From Pseudescherichia sp031998825 (GTDB lineage: Bacteria; Pseudomonadota; Gammaproteobacteria; Enterobacterales; Enterobacteriaceae), in contig NZ_DAMACX010000015.1 in NCBI RefSeq assembly GCF_031998825.1, forward strand, positions 1 through 64,000: a stretch of DNA of 64,000 bases, given 5' to 3'. Shown one piece after another: positions 18,177-27,042 of the stretch. The notes beneath the pieces were generated by a model. It was given only the letters and a program-made list of their open reading frames with translations. It ran no database searches and was not told the origin of the DNA. A program made the position numbers and the translations under genes. Position 1 is the stretch's first letter. Every line of letters begins with the position of its first letter.

Positions 18177-19307
18177 ATGCTAAAAAATAGCGGTGCGTTA
18201 ACTCATCTTCTCAGGCTAACCGTGTATACGTTTTCGATCGCTGCTGCGTTATTGCTTGTTACCTCTGCCGTTTATGCTGAACCGCCGCTGACGGCCGCAC
18301 GTTATGCGGCGCAGCTTGGCGTAGGCATGGACGTTGACTGGGCGCGCACCGAGCGCGGCATCCGCGAGTTCGATCCGTTAGTAGTGCGGGATTTTGCCGC
18401 GCAGGGGATAGCGCATGTGCGTATTCGCGTCGCAGGCGAGCCGACGGAGGCGCGGCTCATTCACCTGCGTAAGCTGGTGCAAGCGTGCGAGCACTACGGG
18501 GTGATCCCGATTATCGCCTATCAAGCCGATGAGTATAAAAACGATCCAAAACCCGATAATGAAAGAGAGGTCGTAAACTGGTGGAGCGCCGTTGCGCACT
18601 ACTTCGGCAACAGTTCGCCACAGCTAGGCTTCGATCTCATTTATGAACCCGCAGACAAGCTGAACCATAATCTCGTGTCGCTCAACCGCGTCTACGAAAA
18701 AACCATTAAAGCCATTCATGATATTAACGCCCAGCGCATGATATTTATCGCGCCGCGCCTGCGGGCCGAACCGGAAGATCTCTCCAGTCTGAAGCTGCCA
18801 GCACACAGCCAAAATTACCTGCTGGCGGAGTGGCATATCTTCCCGTGGGGGCCGCTCAAGAGTAACGGCAGGTATCCGTGGACATCGGGGACGGCGGCGG
18901 AGAAGGCAGCAATTCGAAATCGCATTAATGTCGCGCTGCGCTGGCAGCAAAAAACCGGTCACGTCAGCTGGATAGGTGGCTGGGGCGTCGGTGAATCCAG
19001 CCATTTTACCCCTACCGCGTCGCAAATGGCTTTTGCCACCTTTATGGCCTGCGAGCTACAGCAGGCAAAAATTCCTTACGCCATTAATGCCGATGCGCAG
19101 TTTTACGATGGTGAAGAGGGGGCGTGGCGTCCCATAGCCGAACCGCTGCTGAAGACAATGATCGCCCCGACATGTGAAAAGCCCGGCGAGAAGCCGGGCC
19201 ATCACAATGTTAAACAGGCTGCTCGTGATGCGGGGCACGCGACGCCAGCGGCAGCCAGCACAGTAAAATCAGTAGTCCCATCAGGGTCATCAATAAACCG
19301 AGGCTAG
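18177..19307 (+). CDS. Secreted GH5-like glycosyl hydrolase with run-on C-terminus
   Basis: A 376-residue protein with an N-terminal hydrophobic signal segment (about residues 10-33, ending SAVYAEPP), so exported. The body looks like a cellulase-type (beta/alpha)8 barrel: GVGMDVDWARTERGI and HVRIRV near the start, a possible acid/base Glu in DLIYEPADKLN, and a possible nucleophile in WGVGESSHF. The usual NEP motif is YEP here. The last roughly 45 residues, from EKPGEKPG on, are encoded by the emrD terminator hairpin and the antisense of the emrD 3' end, which suggests a lost stop codon. Substrate unknown. Confidence 0.6.
   Translation: MLKNSGALTHLLRLTVYTFSIAAALLLVTSAVYAEPPLTAARYAAQLGVGMDVDWARTERGIREFDPLVVRDFAAQGIAHVRIRVAGEPTEARLIHLRKLVQACEHYGVIPIIAYQADEYKNDPKPDNEREVVNWWSAVAHYFGNSSPQLGFDLIYEPADKLNHNLVSLNRVYEKTIKAIHDINAQRMIFIAPRLRAEPEDLSSLKLPAHSQNYLLAEWHIFPWGPLKSNGRYPWTSGTAAEKAAIRNRINVALRWQQKTGHVSWIGGWGVGESSHFTPTASQMAFATFMACELQQAKIPYAINADAQFYDGEEGAWRPIAEPLLKTMIAPTCEKPGEKPGHHNVKQAARDAGHATPAAASTVKSVVPSGSSINRG
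19181..19199 (-). terminator. emrD intrinsic terminator
   Basis: On the minus strand GCCCGGC, loop TTCTC, GCCGGGC is followed by TTTT, 11 bases after the emrD stop. It lies inside the reading frame of the convergent glycosidase gene. Confidence 0.75.
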
Positions 19308-20394
19308 CCTGGCCGGTTTGCGGCATCATGGCCGAGAGCCATGCCAGCGCGCCGGAGCCGATATTCTGTAGACCACCCACCAGCGCGCCCGCCGTTCCGG
19401 CGAGGAACGGAAACGGCTCCATTGCGCCACTGGTGGCGAGCGGGAAGAGCATCCCCGCGCCGAAGAAGAACAGCGCCGCCGGGATCAGCAGCGTCCAGAC
19501 GCTCATCACGCCAAACAGGCCCGGGATCCACATCATCACGCCTGCCAGCAAACAGCTCATCACCGACTGCCACATCAGGGTGGAGAAACGCTTATTCTGG
19601 CGTCCGGCAAACCATGCGCCGAAGAAGGCCGCCGGGATGGGTAGAATAAACAGAATGCTTACCACCATGCTGCTTAACCCAAGCCCCGCCCCTAACAGCA
19701 CGCCGGAGCAGGCTTCGAACACGGCGATACCCGCCAGGCCACCGATCAGCATCAGCAGATAGCAGTTGAATGACCCGCTGCCGAAAAGCACTTTGTAGCT
19801 GGTGAGCAGTTTTGTGCGCGGTGCGCCTGCGGGGCGAGTCTCAGGCATCCAGCGCGCCATGCTGAAGGCCACTATTACACACAGCACCAGAAGGAAGGCG
19901 AAGCAGGCGCGCCATGACCAGAGGGTGTTTAGCAGGCCACCAATCAGCGGGGCCAGCAGTGGACTGACCAGAATGCCCATGTTTAACAGGCTGTTGGCAT
20001 GACGAAGCTGGGTTCCTTCATACATGTCGCGCGGTAAGGTTCGCGCCATCACGCCGCCGACGCCGGTCCCAACGCCCTGCATCGCGCTGGCCGCAATTAA
20101 TATGGTCAGACTATGGGTGGTCAGGGCAATCAGCGTCGCCACCATGAAAATGCTCATGCCCACTAAAATAACCGGGCGACGCCCTACGCGATCGGATAAG
20201 GGGCCATAGACGAGCTGGGAGAGGCCATAGGTCAGCAGATAGGCGGCCATTACGCTCTGCACTGCGCCCTCGCGAACGTGAAGCTCCTTTGCCATGTCGG
20301 CAATGGCCGGAATGTAGATGGTTTGCGCCATCTGACCGACCGCCACCAGTAACACCAGCATCAACAATAAGTTAACGTTCCTTTGTCTTTTCAT
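19210..20394 (-). CDS. emrD: Multidrug efflux MFS transporter EmrD
   Basis: Proton-driven exporter of the DHA1 family, inner membrane, linked in E. coli to uncouplers and amphipathic drugs. The protein is 394 residues, the E. coli length, with twelve membrane segments and motif A GPLSDRVGRRP after helix 2. It begins MKRQRNVNLLLMLVLLVAVG. The convergent glycosidase gene overlaps its last 98 bp. The 176 bp upstream contain nothing else recognised. Confidence 0.96.
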   Translation of the reverse strand: MKRQRNVNLLLMLVLLVAVGQMAQTIYIPAIADMAKELHVREGAVQSVMAAYLLTYGLSQLVYGPLSDRVGRRPVILVGMSIFMVATLIALTTHSLTILIAASAMQGVGTGVGGVMARTLPRDMYEGTQLRHANSLLNMGILVSPLLAPLIGGLLNTLWSWRACFAFLLVLCVIVAFSMARWMPETRPAGAPRTKLLTSYKVLFGSGSFNCYLLMLIGGLAGIAVFEACSGVLLGAGLGLSSMVVSILFILPIPAAFFGAWFAGRQNKRFSTLMWQSVMSCLLAGVMMWIPGLFGVMSVWTLLIPAALFFFGAGMLFPLATSGAMEPFPFLAGTAGALVGGLQNIGSGALAWLSAMMPQTGQASLGLLMTLMGLLILLCWLPLASRAPHHEQPV

Positions 20395-20570
20395 GTCGCT
20401 GAATAGTTTTGTTAAATGAGAGAAATAAAGAATAAGTGACTACGCACGCCCATAAATGCGCGAGAAATCTACCACAGTGGGAGGATAAGTTAAGTATCAG
20501 GGTGATGAATGAGCAAAAGCGAAAAGGCAGGATTTATGAACAACGTTGGCAACTAATATTGCCTGGGTGT

Positions 20571-21404
20571 TTATGCCAGGCGTAATAGAATAGCTCCGCC
20601 GGCAATGCCCAGTGCAGCAGCGATGCGCACCCTGGCAATCCGCTCTTTTAAGAGTAGAAAAGCGAGAAGCGCGCCAAAGAGTATCGAGGTTTCACGCAGG
20701 GCCGCGACCACGGCCAGCGGAGCCTGAGTCATTGCCCACAGTGCCAGGCCGTACGATCCCATGGTTCCCGCCCCGCCAAATAGCCCTTTCTTCCAGTGCA
20801 GACGCAGGTAGCTGGACGCTTCGCGACGGCGTGCCACCATCGCCCAGCAGAGCAGACAAAAACCGTTCATAAAGAAGGTCCACAGCGTATAGCCCAGCGC
20901 GGTGTCTGACAGACGCACGCCGGTACCGTCTACCAGCGTATAGCCAGCGATAAAGCAGGCGTTCAGCAGCGCCAGCCAGACCCCTTTGCGTGACTGCATC
21001 CGACCATTCAGCGCCATGGCAAGTATCGACAGGCAGATAACGCCGATCCCAGTCCAGGCGAGCCACGAAAGCGTATCCCCCAATGCCAGGACGCTAATCA
21101 GCGCGACCAGCAGCGGGGCCGTGCCGCGCATCAGGGGATAGGTCTGGCTCATATCCGAGACGTGGTAAGTTTTTGCCACCAGCACCGTATACACCACCTG
21201 TAACGCACAGGAGATCGCTAAAAAAGGCCAGCTGGCGGCAGAGGGCTGAGGCGAGAAGGGCAACAGGATCAGGGCGATAAGCGTGGCGGAGCCGCTAACG
21301 CTAATTGCAGCGTAGAGCTTATCCGTTCCAGCTTTTACGATGGCGTTCCAGCTGGCATGCAGCAAGGCGGCGAACAAGAGAATGCAGAAAACAGAGAGCG
21401 TCAT
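20571..21404 (-). CDS. EamA/DMT family transporter
   Basis: A 277-residue inner membrane protein with about ten hydrophobic segments in two EamA repeats, typical of drug/metabolite exporters (amino acids, amines, metabolites). The loop motif SWNAIVKAGTDK is followed by YPLMRGTAPLLVAL. It lies between emrD and ivbL, divergent from the ilv leader; E. coli has no such gene there. The substrate cannot be told. A weak hairpin (20561-20581) overlaps the stop codon. Confidence 0.85.
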   Translation of the reverse strand: MTLSVFCILLFAALLHASWNAIVKAGTDKLYAAISVSGSATLIALILLPFSPQPSAASWPFLAISCALQVVYTVLVAKTYHVSDMSQTYPLMRGTAPLLVALISVLALGDTLSWLAWTGIGVICLSILAMALNGRMQSRKGVWLALLNACFIAGYTLVDGTGVRLSDTALGYTLWTFFMNGFCLLCWAMVARRREASSYLRLHWKKGLFGGAGTMGSYGLALWAMTQAPLAVVAALRETSILFGALLAFLLLKERIARVRIAAALGIAGGAILLRLA

Positions 21405-21599
21405 AGCGAACCGGGTGGTGAATTGTCATACAACAGTAACACTTAACCCTGCTCCGGCAGCATTTTTGTTTGGCGTTGAAACGTGATCGGTCACGCATTT
21501 TTACCGCCGCTGCGATAAAACGATTGTCATGCTGCACCAGCTGTGTTTGTATAAATTCAGCGAATAAATACACAACACAACATACATAACAGGCCCCTA

Positions 21600-21698
21600 A
21601 TGAACCCAGCCATGCTGACATCGACTCTACTACGCACCGCGCCATCTGCCGCGGTCGTCGTCGTGCGTGTGGTGGTGGTCGTCGGCATAGCGCCGTAG
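21600..21698 (+). CDS. ivbL: ilvB operon leader peptide
   Basis: A 32-residue leader peptide whose end, AAVVVVRVVVVVG, is packed with Val codons and is nearly the same as E. coli IvbL (also 32 residues). Translation pausing when valyl-tRNA is scarce would let transcription pass the attenuator 23 bp downstream. A -10-like TATAAA lies at 21550-21555 upstream. Confidence 0.95.
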   Translation: MNPAMLTSTLLRTAPSAAVVVVRVVVVVGIAP

Positions 21699-21720
21699 GG
21701 TCCGGAACACACGATTCCAA

Positions 21721-21752
21721 AACCCCGCCGGCGCAAACCGGGCGGGGTTTTT
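21721..21752 (+). terminator. ilvBN attenuator
   Basis: AACCCCGCC and GGCGGGGTT form a strong stem followed by TTT, 23 bp after the ivbL stop and 47 bp before ilvB: the termination hairpin of the leader-peptide attenuation system. Confidence 0.9.
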
Positions 21753-21798
21753 CGTTTAGACCGCCCGGAAAGTCGGCCCAGAATTAAAGGACTGGAGC

Positions 21799-23487
21799 AT
21801 GGCAAGTTTGGGCACAACCTCGCAGGCAAGGCGCTTTACCGGCGCGCAGTTAATCGTTCATTTACTGGAGCGTCAGGATATCTCCATCGTCACCGGCATC
21901 CCGGGCGGCACGGTGCTGCCGCTGTACGACGCCCTGAGTCAAAGCACGCAGATCCGTCACGTCCTGGCCCGGCACGAGCAGGGTGCAGGCTTTATCGCGC
22001 AAGGCATGGCGCGCACCCAGGGGAAACCCGCCGTCTGTATGGCCTGTAGCGGGCCGGGGGCTACCAACCTGGTGACCGCCATCGCCGACGCGCGCCTCGA
22101 CTCCATTCCGCTGGTCTGCATTACGGGCCAGGTCCCCTCGTCGATGATCGGTACCGACGCGTTTCAGGAGGTGGACACCTACGGCATCTCTATCCCCATC
22201 ACTAAACACAACTATCTGGTGCGCGACATCCGCGAGCTGCCGCAGGTCATTAGCGACGCGTTCCGTATTGCCCAGTCAGGCCGTCCCGGCCCGGTGTGGA
22301 TAGATATTCCTAAGGATATTCAGACTGCTGAGATCGAATTAGACATTCTGCCGGAGCCGGGTGATGCCGCACCCGCCCCGGCGTTCAGCATCGAGAGCGT
22401 GCGCGAGGCTGCAACGATGATTAACCAGGCCCAGCGCCCGGTACTCTACCTGGGCGGCGGGGTGATCAACGCGCCGGAGCAGGTGCGGACTCTGGCGGAA
22501 AAGGCCAGCCTGCCGACCACCATGACGCTGATGGCGCTCGGCATGCTGCCGAAACAGCATCCGCTGTCGCTGGGCATGCTGGGGATGCATGGCGCGCGCA
22601 GCACCAACTTTATCCTGCACGAAGCCGATCTGCTGGTGGTGCTGGGAGCACGTTTTGATGACCGGGCGATTGGCAAGACCGAAACTTTCTGCCCGAACGC
22701 CAAAATTATCCATGTGGATATCGATCGCGCCGAGCTGGGTAAAATCAAACAGCCGCACTGCGCTATTCAGGGTGACGTCGGTGAGGTGCTGGACCAGCTG
22801 ATCCCGCTGATTGCAGAGGATACGCGTGACGCCTGGCGCGATACCGTGGCGCAGCTGCAGCAGGAGTTTCCGGCTAACATGCCGGGCGCGGACGATCCGC
22901 TGAGCCACTACGGTTTAATTAACGCCGTCGCGGCCTGCGTTGATGACAGCGCGATTATCACCACCGACGTCGGGCAGCACCAGATGTGGACCGCTCAGGC
23001 CTATCCGCTCAATCGCCCGCGCCAGTGGCTCACCTCCGGCGGTTTAGGCACCATGGGCTTTGGCCTGCCGGCGGCTATTGGCGCAGCGCTGGCCAATCCC
23101 GATCGCAAGGTGCTGTGCTTCTCCGGCGACGGCAGCCTGATGATGAACATTCAGGAGATGGCCACCGCTGCTGAAAACCAGCTCGATATCAAAATCATCC
23201 TGATGAATAACGAGGCGCTGGGGCTGGTGCATCAGCAGCAGAGCCTGTTCTACAAGCAGGGCGTATTTGCGGCGACCTATCCGGGGACGATCAACTTTAT
23301 GCAGATCGCCGCCGGGTTTGGCCTGCACACCTGCGATTTAAACGCTGCGGCCGATCCGCACGCGGCTCTGCAGGAGATCATCTCCCGTCCGGGTCCGGCG
23401 CTGATCCACGTTCGTACCGACGCTGAGCAAAAAGTCTATCCAATGGTTCCGCCGGGCGCGGCCAATACTGAAATGGTGGGAGAATAA
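21799..23487 (+). CDS. ilvB: Acetolactate synthase I, large subunit
   Basis: Thiamine-diphosphate enzyme for the first common step of valine, leucine and isoleucine synthesis. The protein is 562 residues, the E. coli length. The catalytic Glu lies in LARHEQGAGFIAQGMAR, and the ThDP/Mg motif GDGSLMMNIQEM is near residue 440. ATG 21799 follows GGAG. It is controlled by the ivbL attenuator and is followed 3 bp later by ilvN. Confidence 0.98.
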   Translation: MASLGTTSQARRFTGAQLIVHLLERQDISIVTGIPGGTVLPLYDALSQSTQIRHVLARHEQGAGFIAQGMARTQGKPAVCMACSGPGATNLVTAIADARLDSIPLVCITGQVPSSMIGTDAFQEVDTYGISIPITKHNYLVRDIRELPQVISDAFRIAQSGRPGPVWIDIPKDIQTAEIELDILPEPGDAAPAPAFSIESVREAATMINQAQRPVLYLGGGVINAPEQVRTLAEKASLPTTMTLMALGMLPKQHPLSLGMLGMHGARSTNFILHEADLLVVLGARFDDRAIGKTETFCPNAKIIHVDIDRAELGKIKQPHCAIQGDVGEVLDQLIPLIAEDTRDAWRDTVAQLQQEFPANMPGADDPLSHYGLINAVAACVDDSAIITTDVGQHQMWTAQAYPLNRPRQWLTSGGLGTMGFGLPAAIGAALANPDRKVLCFSGDGSLMMNIQEMATAAENQLDIKIILMNNEALGLVHQQQSLFYKQGVFAATYPGTINFMQIAAGFGLHTCDLNAAADPHAALQEIISRPGPALIHVRTDAEQKVYPMVPPGAANTEMVGE

Positions 23488-23490
23488 GCC

Positions 23491-23781
23491 ATGCCACAAT
23501 CAACACATGACAACGTTATTCTGGAACTCACCGTCCGCAACCACCCTGGGGTAATGACCCACGTCTGCGGTCTCTTTGCCCGACGCGCCTTTAACGTCGA
23601 GGGCATTCTCTGCCTGCCGCTACCGGGCGGGGAGCAGAGCCGCATTTGGCTGCTGGTGGCGGACGATCAGCGACTAGAGCAGATGATGAGCCAAATTGAC
23701 AAGCTGGAAGATGTGGTAAAAGTGGTGCGGAACCAGTCCGATCCCACCATGTTTAACAAAATTGCCGTCTTTTTCGAGTAG
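23491..23781 (+). CDS. ilvN: Acetolactate synthase I, regulatory subunit
   Basis: Small ACT-domain subunit that gives valine feedback control and stimulates IlvB. The protein is 96 residues, as in E. coli. The ACT motif LTVRNHPGVMTHVCGLFARR is at residues 12-31. The stop lies one base from the stop of convergent deoQ, within a small hairpin (23775-23789). Confidence 0.97.
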   Translation: MPQSTHDNVILELTVRNHPGVMTHVCGLFARRAFNVEGILCLPLPGGEQSRIWLLVADDQRLEQMMSQIDKLEDVVKVVRNQSDPTMFNKIAVFFE

Positions 23782-23782
23782 A

Positions 23783-24574
23783 TTACTCGCTGTCTGAATC
23801 AGGGGTGATCGCCTTGACCGAGCCGTTCCGGCAGTGGAGAGCATACTCTGCCGATAGCGGGCGATCGCTGATCAGCACGTCAAACTGCGCGAGCGGGGCG
23901 ATGCTGGCCGGGGCCACCTCATCAAAGAGGGCGGAGCGCGCCAGCAAGATCTTACGGATGCCGTGCTCCATCGCTTTGCGCTTCACCGGCAGATCGTCGA
24001 GGTTGAACCAGGTCACGCCATAGTGCTCATGCACGCCGCTGGCAGAGATGAATACCTTGCGCGGGTTGAGCGAATCCAGAATCGACGGGTTGTTAGGATC
24101 GTAAAAGGCGTCGCTCTTAGCGCGGTAGGTGCCGCCGCAGAGCATGGCGGTGGCGTTGGGTTTGGCGTTCAGCGCCATAAATACCTGATGCGAGTAGCAA
24201 ATACCGGTGAAGGTAATCTCGTCGGGGATCATATCGATCACCAGCGGCATCTCCGGACCGTTGTCGAAAAACACCAGATCGTTCTCACTCACCAGGCCTG
24301 CGGCGAGGATCGCAATCGGCATATCATCCCGGTGATGACCGCGCATGGCAACGGCGGCAGGCTGGCTGGCGGTTGAGGCAGCAGGCTTGTTAACCATCAC
24401 GATATAGCCCCCGAGCAGCGCCAGCGGCAGCGGCTCATCCTCCTGGCTAAAATCGCGACGAATGGTCATCACGGAAACCTCCAGCATCCGCGCCGCATCT
24501 TTCAGGTGGATGCGGTCGGTCTTTTTGAGCAGCTCCGTCAGGCGACGAATACGCTCTTTCTGCTTGGTTTCCAT
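23783..24574 (-). CDS. deoQ: DeoR-family regulator of deoxyribose use
   Basis: A 263-residue DeoR-type repressor. ATG 24574 is preferred because it follows a GGAG-rich site and gives METKQKERIRRL, like E. coli DeoR. The N-terminal helix-turn-helix is LKDAARMLEVSVMTIRRDF (about residues 24-42), followed by a sugar-phosphate-binding domain. It is divergent from deoK with palindromic operators between, and the order matches the Salmonella deoQKPX locus. It probably responds to deoxyribose or its phosphate. Confidence 0.82.
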   Translation of the reverse strand: METKQKERIRRLTELLKKTDRIHLKDAARMLEVSVMTIRRDFSQEDEPLPLALLGGYIVMVNKPAASTASQPAAVAMRGHHRDDMPIAILAAGLVSENDLVFFDNGPEMPLVIDMIPDEITFTGICYSHQVFMALNAKPNATAMLCGGTYRAKSDAFYDPNNPSILDSLNPRKVFISASGVHEHYGVTWFNLDDLPVKRKAMEHGIRKILLARSALFDEVAPASIAPLAQFDVLISDRPLSAEYALHCRNGSVKAITPDSDSE

Positions 24575-24610
24575 TCTCTCTCTCCGCTTTACCAGCCTAA
24601 TCATCTTCTT

Positions 24611-24719
24611 ATGTTTCTAAAGTAACATTTTCCTTCCAGGGCGGGAACGCTGCGGCATCAAATGTTGCTGTAATCGCGAGCGGAGTCACAAATGATACTA
24701 AAATAACATGATAATGTTA
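24611..24719. promoter_or_regulatory. Putative DeoQ operators
   Basis: Two palindromes share the half-site TAACAT/ATGTTA: ATGTT-N8-AACAT (24611-24628) and TAACAT-GATA-ATGTTA (24704-24719). A lone ATGTT half-site lies at about 24661. They lie between the divergent deoQ and deoK genes, one beside each gene start, so looping repression is possible. Confidence 0.6.
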
Positions 24720-24762
24720 CGATAATATCATTGTTAAGCGTTTGTTTCTGAGAGGTAGGAAA

Positions 24763-25683
24763 ATGGATATCGCAGTCATCGGCTCCAACATGGTGGATTT
24801 AATCACCTACACCCACCAGATGCCGAAAGAGGGTGAAACCCTTGAAGCACCAGCATTCAAGATTGGCTGCGGCGGTAAAGGTGCCAACCAGGCCGTTGCC
24901 GCAGCGAAGCTCAACTCCAAAGTATTGATGCTGACCAAAGTGGGCGATGATATCTTTGCCGACAACACCATCCGTAATCTCGAGTCGTGGGGCATCAATA
25001 CCACCTACGTAGAGAAAGTGCCATGCACCAGCAGCGGCGTCGCGCCTATTTTCGTTAACCCCAACTCCAGCAACAGCATCCTGATTATTAAAGGGGCGAA
25101 CAAATTCCTCTCGCCGGAGGATATCGATCGCGCCGCGGAAGATCTGAAGAAATGTAAGCTCATTGTTTTACAGCTCGAAGTGCAGCTGGAGACGGTCTAT
25201 CACGCCATTGAGTTTGGTAGAAAGCATGGCATTGAGGTGCTGTTAAATCCGGCCCCGGCGCTGCGCGAGCTGGATATGTCCTACGCCTGCAAATGTGATT
25301 TCTTTGTGCCGAATGAGACCGAACTGGAAATTCTCACCGGTATGCCGGTCGACAGCTACGACAATATTCGTCGTGCCGCCCGCAGCCTGACCGATAAAGG
25401 GCTGAACAATATTATCGTCACCATGGGCGAGAAGGGCGCACTGTGGATGACCCGTGATACGGAAGTGCATGTCCCGGCGATCAAAGTGAATGCCGTCGAC
25501 ACCAGCGGCGCGGGCGATGCCTTTATTGGCTGCTTTGCGCACTACTACGTCCAGAGCGGTGATGTAGAAACCGCCATGAAAAAAGCCTCGCGTTTCGCGG
25601 CCTTCAGCGTAACGGGCAAAGGCACCCAATCGTCCTATCCCAGTATTGAGCAGTTCAATGAATTTCTGGCGATAAACGAATAA
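24763..25683 (+). CDS. deoK: Deoxyribokinase
   Basis: PfkB/ribokinase-family enzyme that phosphorylates 2-deoxy-D-ribose to the 5-phosphate, which DeoC then cleaves. ATG 24763 follows AGGTAGGA and gives 306 residues, the Salmonella DeoK length. PfkB signatures are GCGGKGANQAVAAAKL (about residues 35-50) and the catalytic DTSGAGDAFIGCFAHY (about 245-260). It is first in the deoKPX operon. Confidence 0.9.
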   Translation: MDIAVIGSNMVDLITYTHQMPKEGETLEAPAFKIGCGGKGANQAVAAAKLNSKVLMLTKVGDDIFADNTIRNLESWGINTTYVEKVPCTSSGVAPIFVNPNSSNSILIIKGANKFLSPEDIDRAAEDLKKCKLIVLQLEVQLETVYHAIEFGRKHGIEVLLNPAPALRELDMSYACKCDFFVPNETELEILTGMPVDSYDNIRRAARSLTDKGLNNIIVTMGEKGALWMTRDTEVHVPAIKVNAVDTSGAGDAFIGCFAHYYVQSGDVETAMKKASRFAAFSVTGKGTQSSYPSIEQFNEFLAINE

Positions 25684-25714
25684 TAAAAACCCCTGCACTG
25701 TAAAAGGTAGCACT

Positions 25715-27031
25715 ATGAACGATAAAAACATCGTTCAGATGCCCGATGGGTATCTGAATAAGACCCCTCTGTTCCAGTTTATTTTGTTATCGTGCCTGTT
25801 CCCATTATGGGGCTGCGCCGCAGCGTTAAATGATATTTTAATTACGCAGTTTAAAAGCGTATTTTCCCTCAGTAACTTCGCCTCTGCCTTAGTGCAGAGT
25901 GCGTTTTACGGTGGCTATTTCTTAATTGCTATTCCGGCATCGTTAGTCATTAAAAAAAGCAGCTATAAGATTGCGATTTTAATTGGCCTGACGCTCTATA
26001 TTGTCGGCTGTACGCTCTTTTTCCCGGCATCGCACATGGCAACCTACACCATGTTCCTCGCCGCGATTTTTGCAATAGCCATCGGCTTAAGCTTCCTTGA
26101 GACCGCCGCCAACACCTACAGCTCAATGCTGGGGCCGAAATCCCATGCTACGCTGCGCCTCAACATCAGCCAGACCTTCTACCCGATCGGGGCAGCGGCG
26201 GGTATTCTGCTCGGCAAGTACCTGGTCTTCTCCGAAGGCGACAGCCTGGAGAAGCAGATGGCGGGCATGACGCCAGAGCAGATCCACAACTTCAAGGTGC
26301 TGATGCTGGAGAACACATTAGAGCCGTATAAGTACATGATCATGGTGCTGGTCGTGGTGATGGTGCTGTTTATGTTGACTCGCTTCCCGACCTGTAAAGT
26401 GGCGCAAACGGCGAACCGTAAGCGCCCGTCGGCGATGGACACCCTGCGCTATCTGGCAAGCAACGCCCGCTTCCGCCGCGGCATTCTGGCCCAGTTCCTC
26501 TATGTTGGTATGCAGGTTGCGGTCTGGTCGTTCACCATCCGCCTGGCGCTGGAGCTGGGGGATATCAACGAGCGGGATGCCTCCAACTTTATGGTCTATA
26601 GCTTTGCCTGCTTCTTTATCGGCAAGTTCGTGGCCAACATTTTGATGACGCGCTTCAACCCGGAGAAGGTGCTGATCCTCTACTCTGTTATCGGCGCGCT
26701 GTTCCTGGCCTACGTGGCGCTGGCCCCGAGCTTTAGCGCGGTCTATGTGGCGGTGCTGGTCAGCATCCTGTTTGGACCATGCTGGGCCACCATCTACGCC
26801 GGTACGCTGGATACGGTGGACAACGAGCATACCGAGATGGCGGGGGCGGTGATCGTGATGGCGATTGTCGGCGCGGCGGTGGTGCCGGCGGTGCAGGGCT
26901 ACGTAGCGGACATGTTCCACTCGTTACAGCTCTCATTCCTGGTCTCTATGCTCTGCTTTATTTACGTCGGCATCTACTTCTGGCGTGAAAGTAAAGTGCG
27001 TCGCGAACTTACCCCAGCAACCGCTTCCTGA
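25715..27031 (+). CDS. deoP: Deoxyribose permease (FucP family)
   Basis: A 438-residue MFS sugar:H+ symporter of the FucP type with about twelve membrane segments. The N-terminus resembles L-fucose permease: FILLSCLFPLWGCAAALNDI, with FFLxxxxxxxE-like FLETAANTYSS near residue 130. It lies 31 bp after deoK and 11 bp before deoX. The substrate is assigned from operon context. Confidence 0.85.
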   Translation: MNDKNIVQMPDGYLNKTPLFQFILLSCLFPLWGCAAALNDILITQFKSVFSLSNFASALVQSAFYGGYFLIAIPASLVIKKSSYKIAILIGLTLYIVGCTLFFPASHMATYTMFLAAIFAIAIGLSFLETAANTYSSMLGPKSHATLRLNISQTFYPIGAAAGILLGKYLVFSEGDSLEKQMAGMTPEQIHNFKVLMLENTLEPYKYMIMVLVVVMVLFMLTRFPTCKVAQTANRKRPSAMDTLRYLASNARFRRGILAQFLYVGMQVAVWSFTIRLALELGDINERDASNFMVYSFACFFIGKFVANILMTRFNPEKVLILYSVIGALFLAYVALAPSFSAVYVAVLVSILFGPCWATIYAGTLDTVDNEHTEMAGAVIVMAIVGAAVVPAVQGYVADMFHSLQLSFLVSMLCFIYVGIYFWRESKVRRELTPATAS

Positions 27032-27042
27032 GGAGAACTGCT

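Noticed and set aside
21480..21495. CGTGATCGGTCACG as a CRP site before ivbL
   Set aside because: The half-sites are only 4 bp apart instead of 6, so it does not fit CRP.
20395..21599. tisB/istR toxin locus, present near emrD-ilvB in E. coli
   Set aside because: No TisB-like peptide or LexA-type box was seen; a DMT transporter occupies the interval.
23775..23789. CGAGTA-GAT-TACTCG as an intrinsic terminator between ilvN and deoQ
   Set aside because: Only a 6-bp stem and no T-run on either strand; kept only as a small palindrome.
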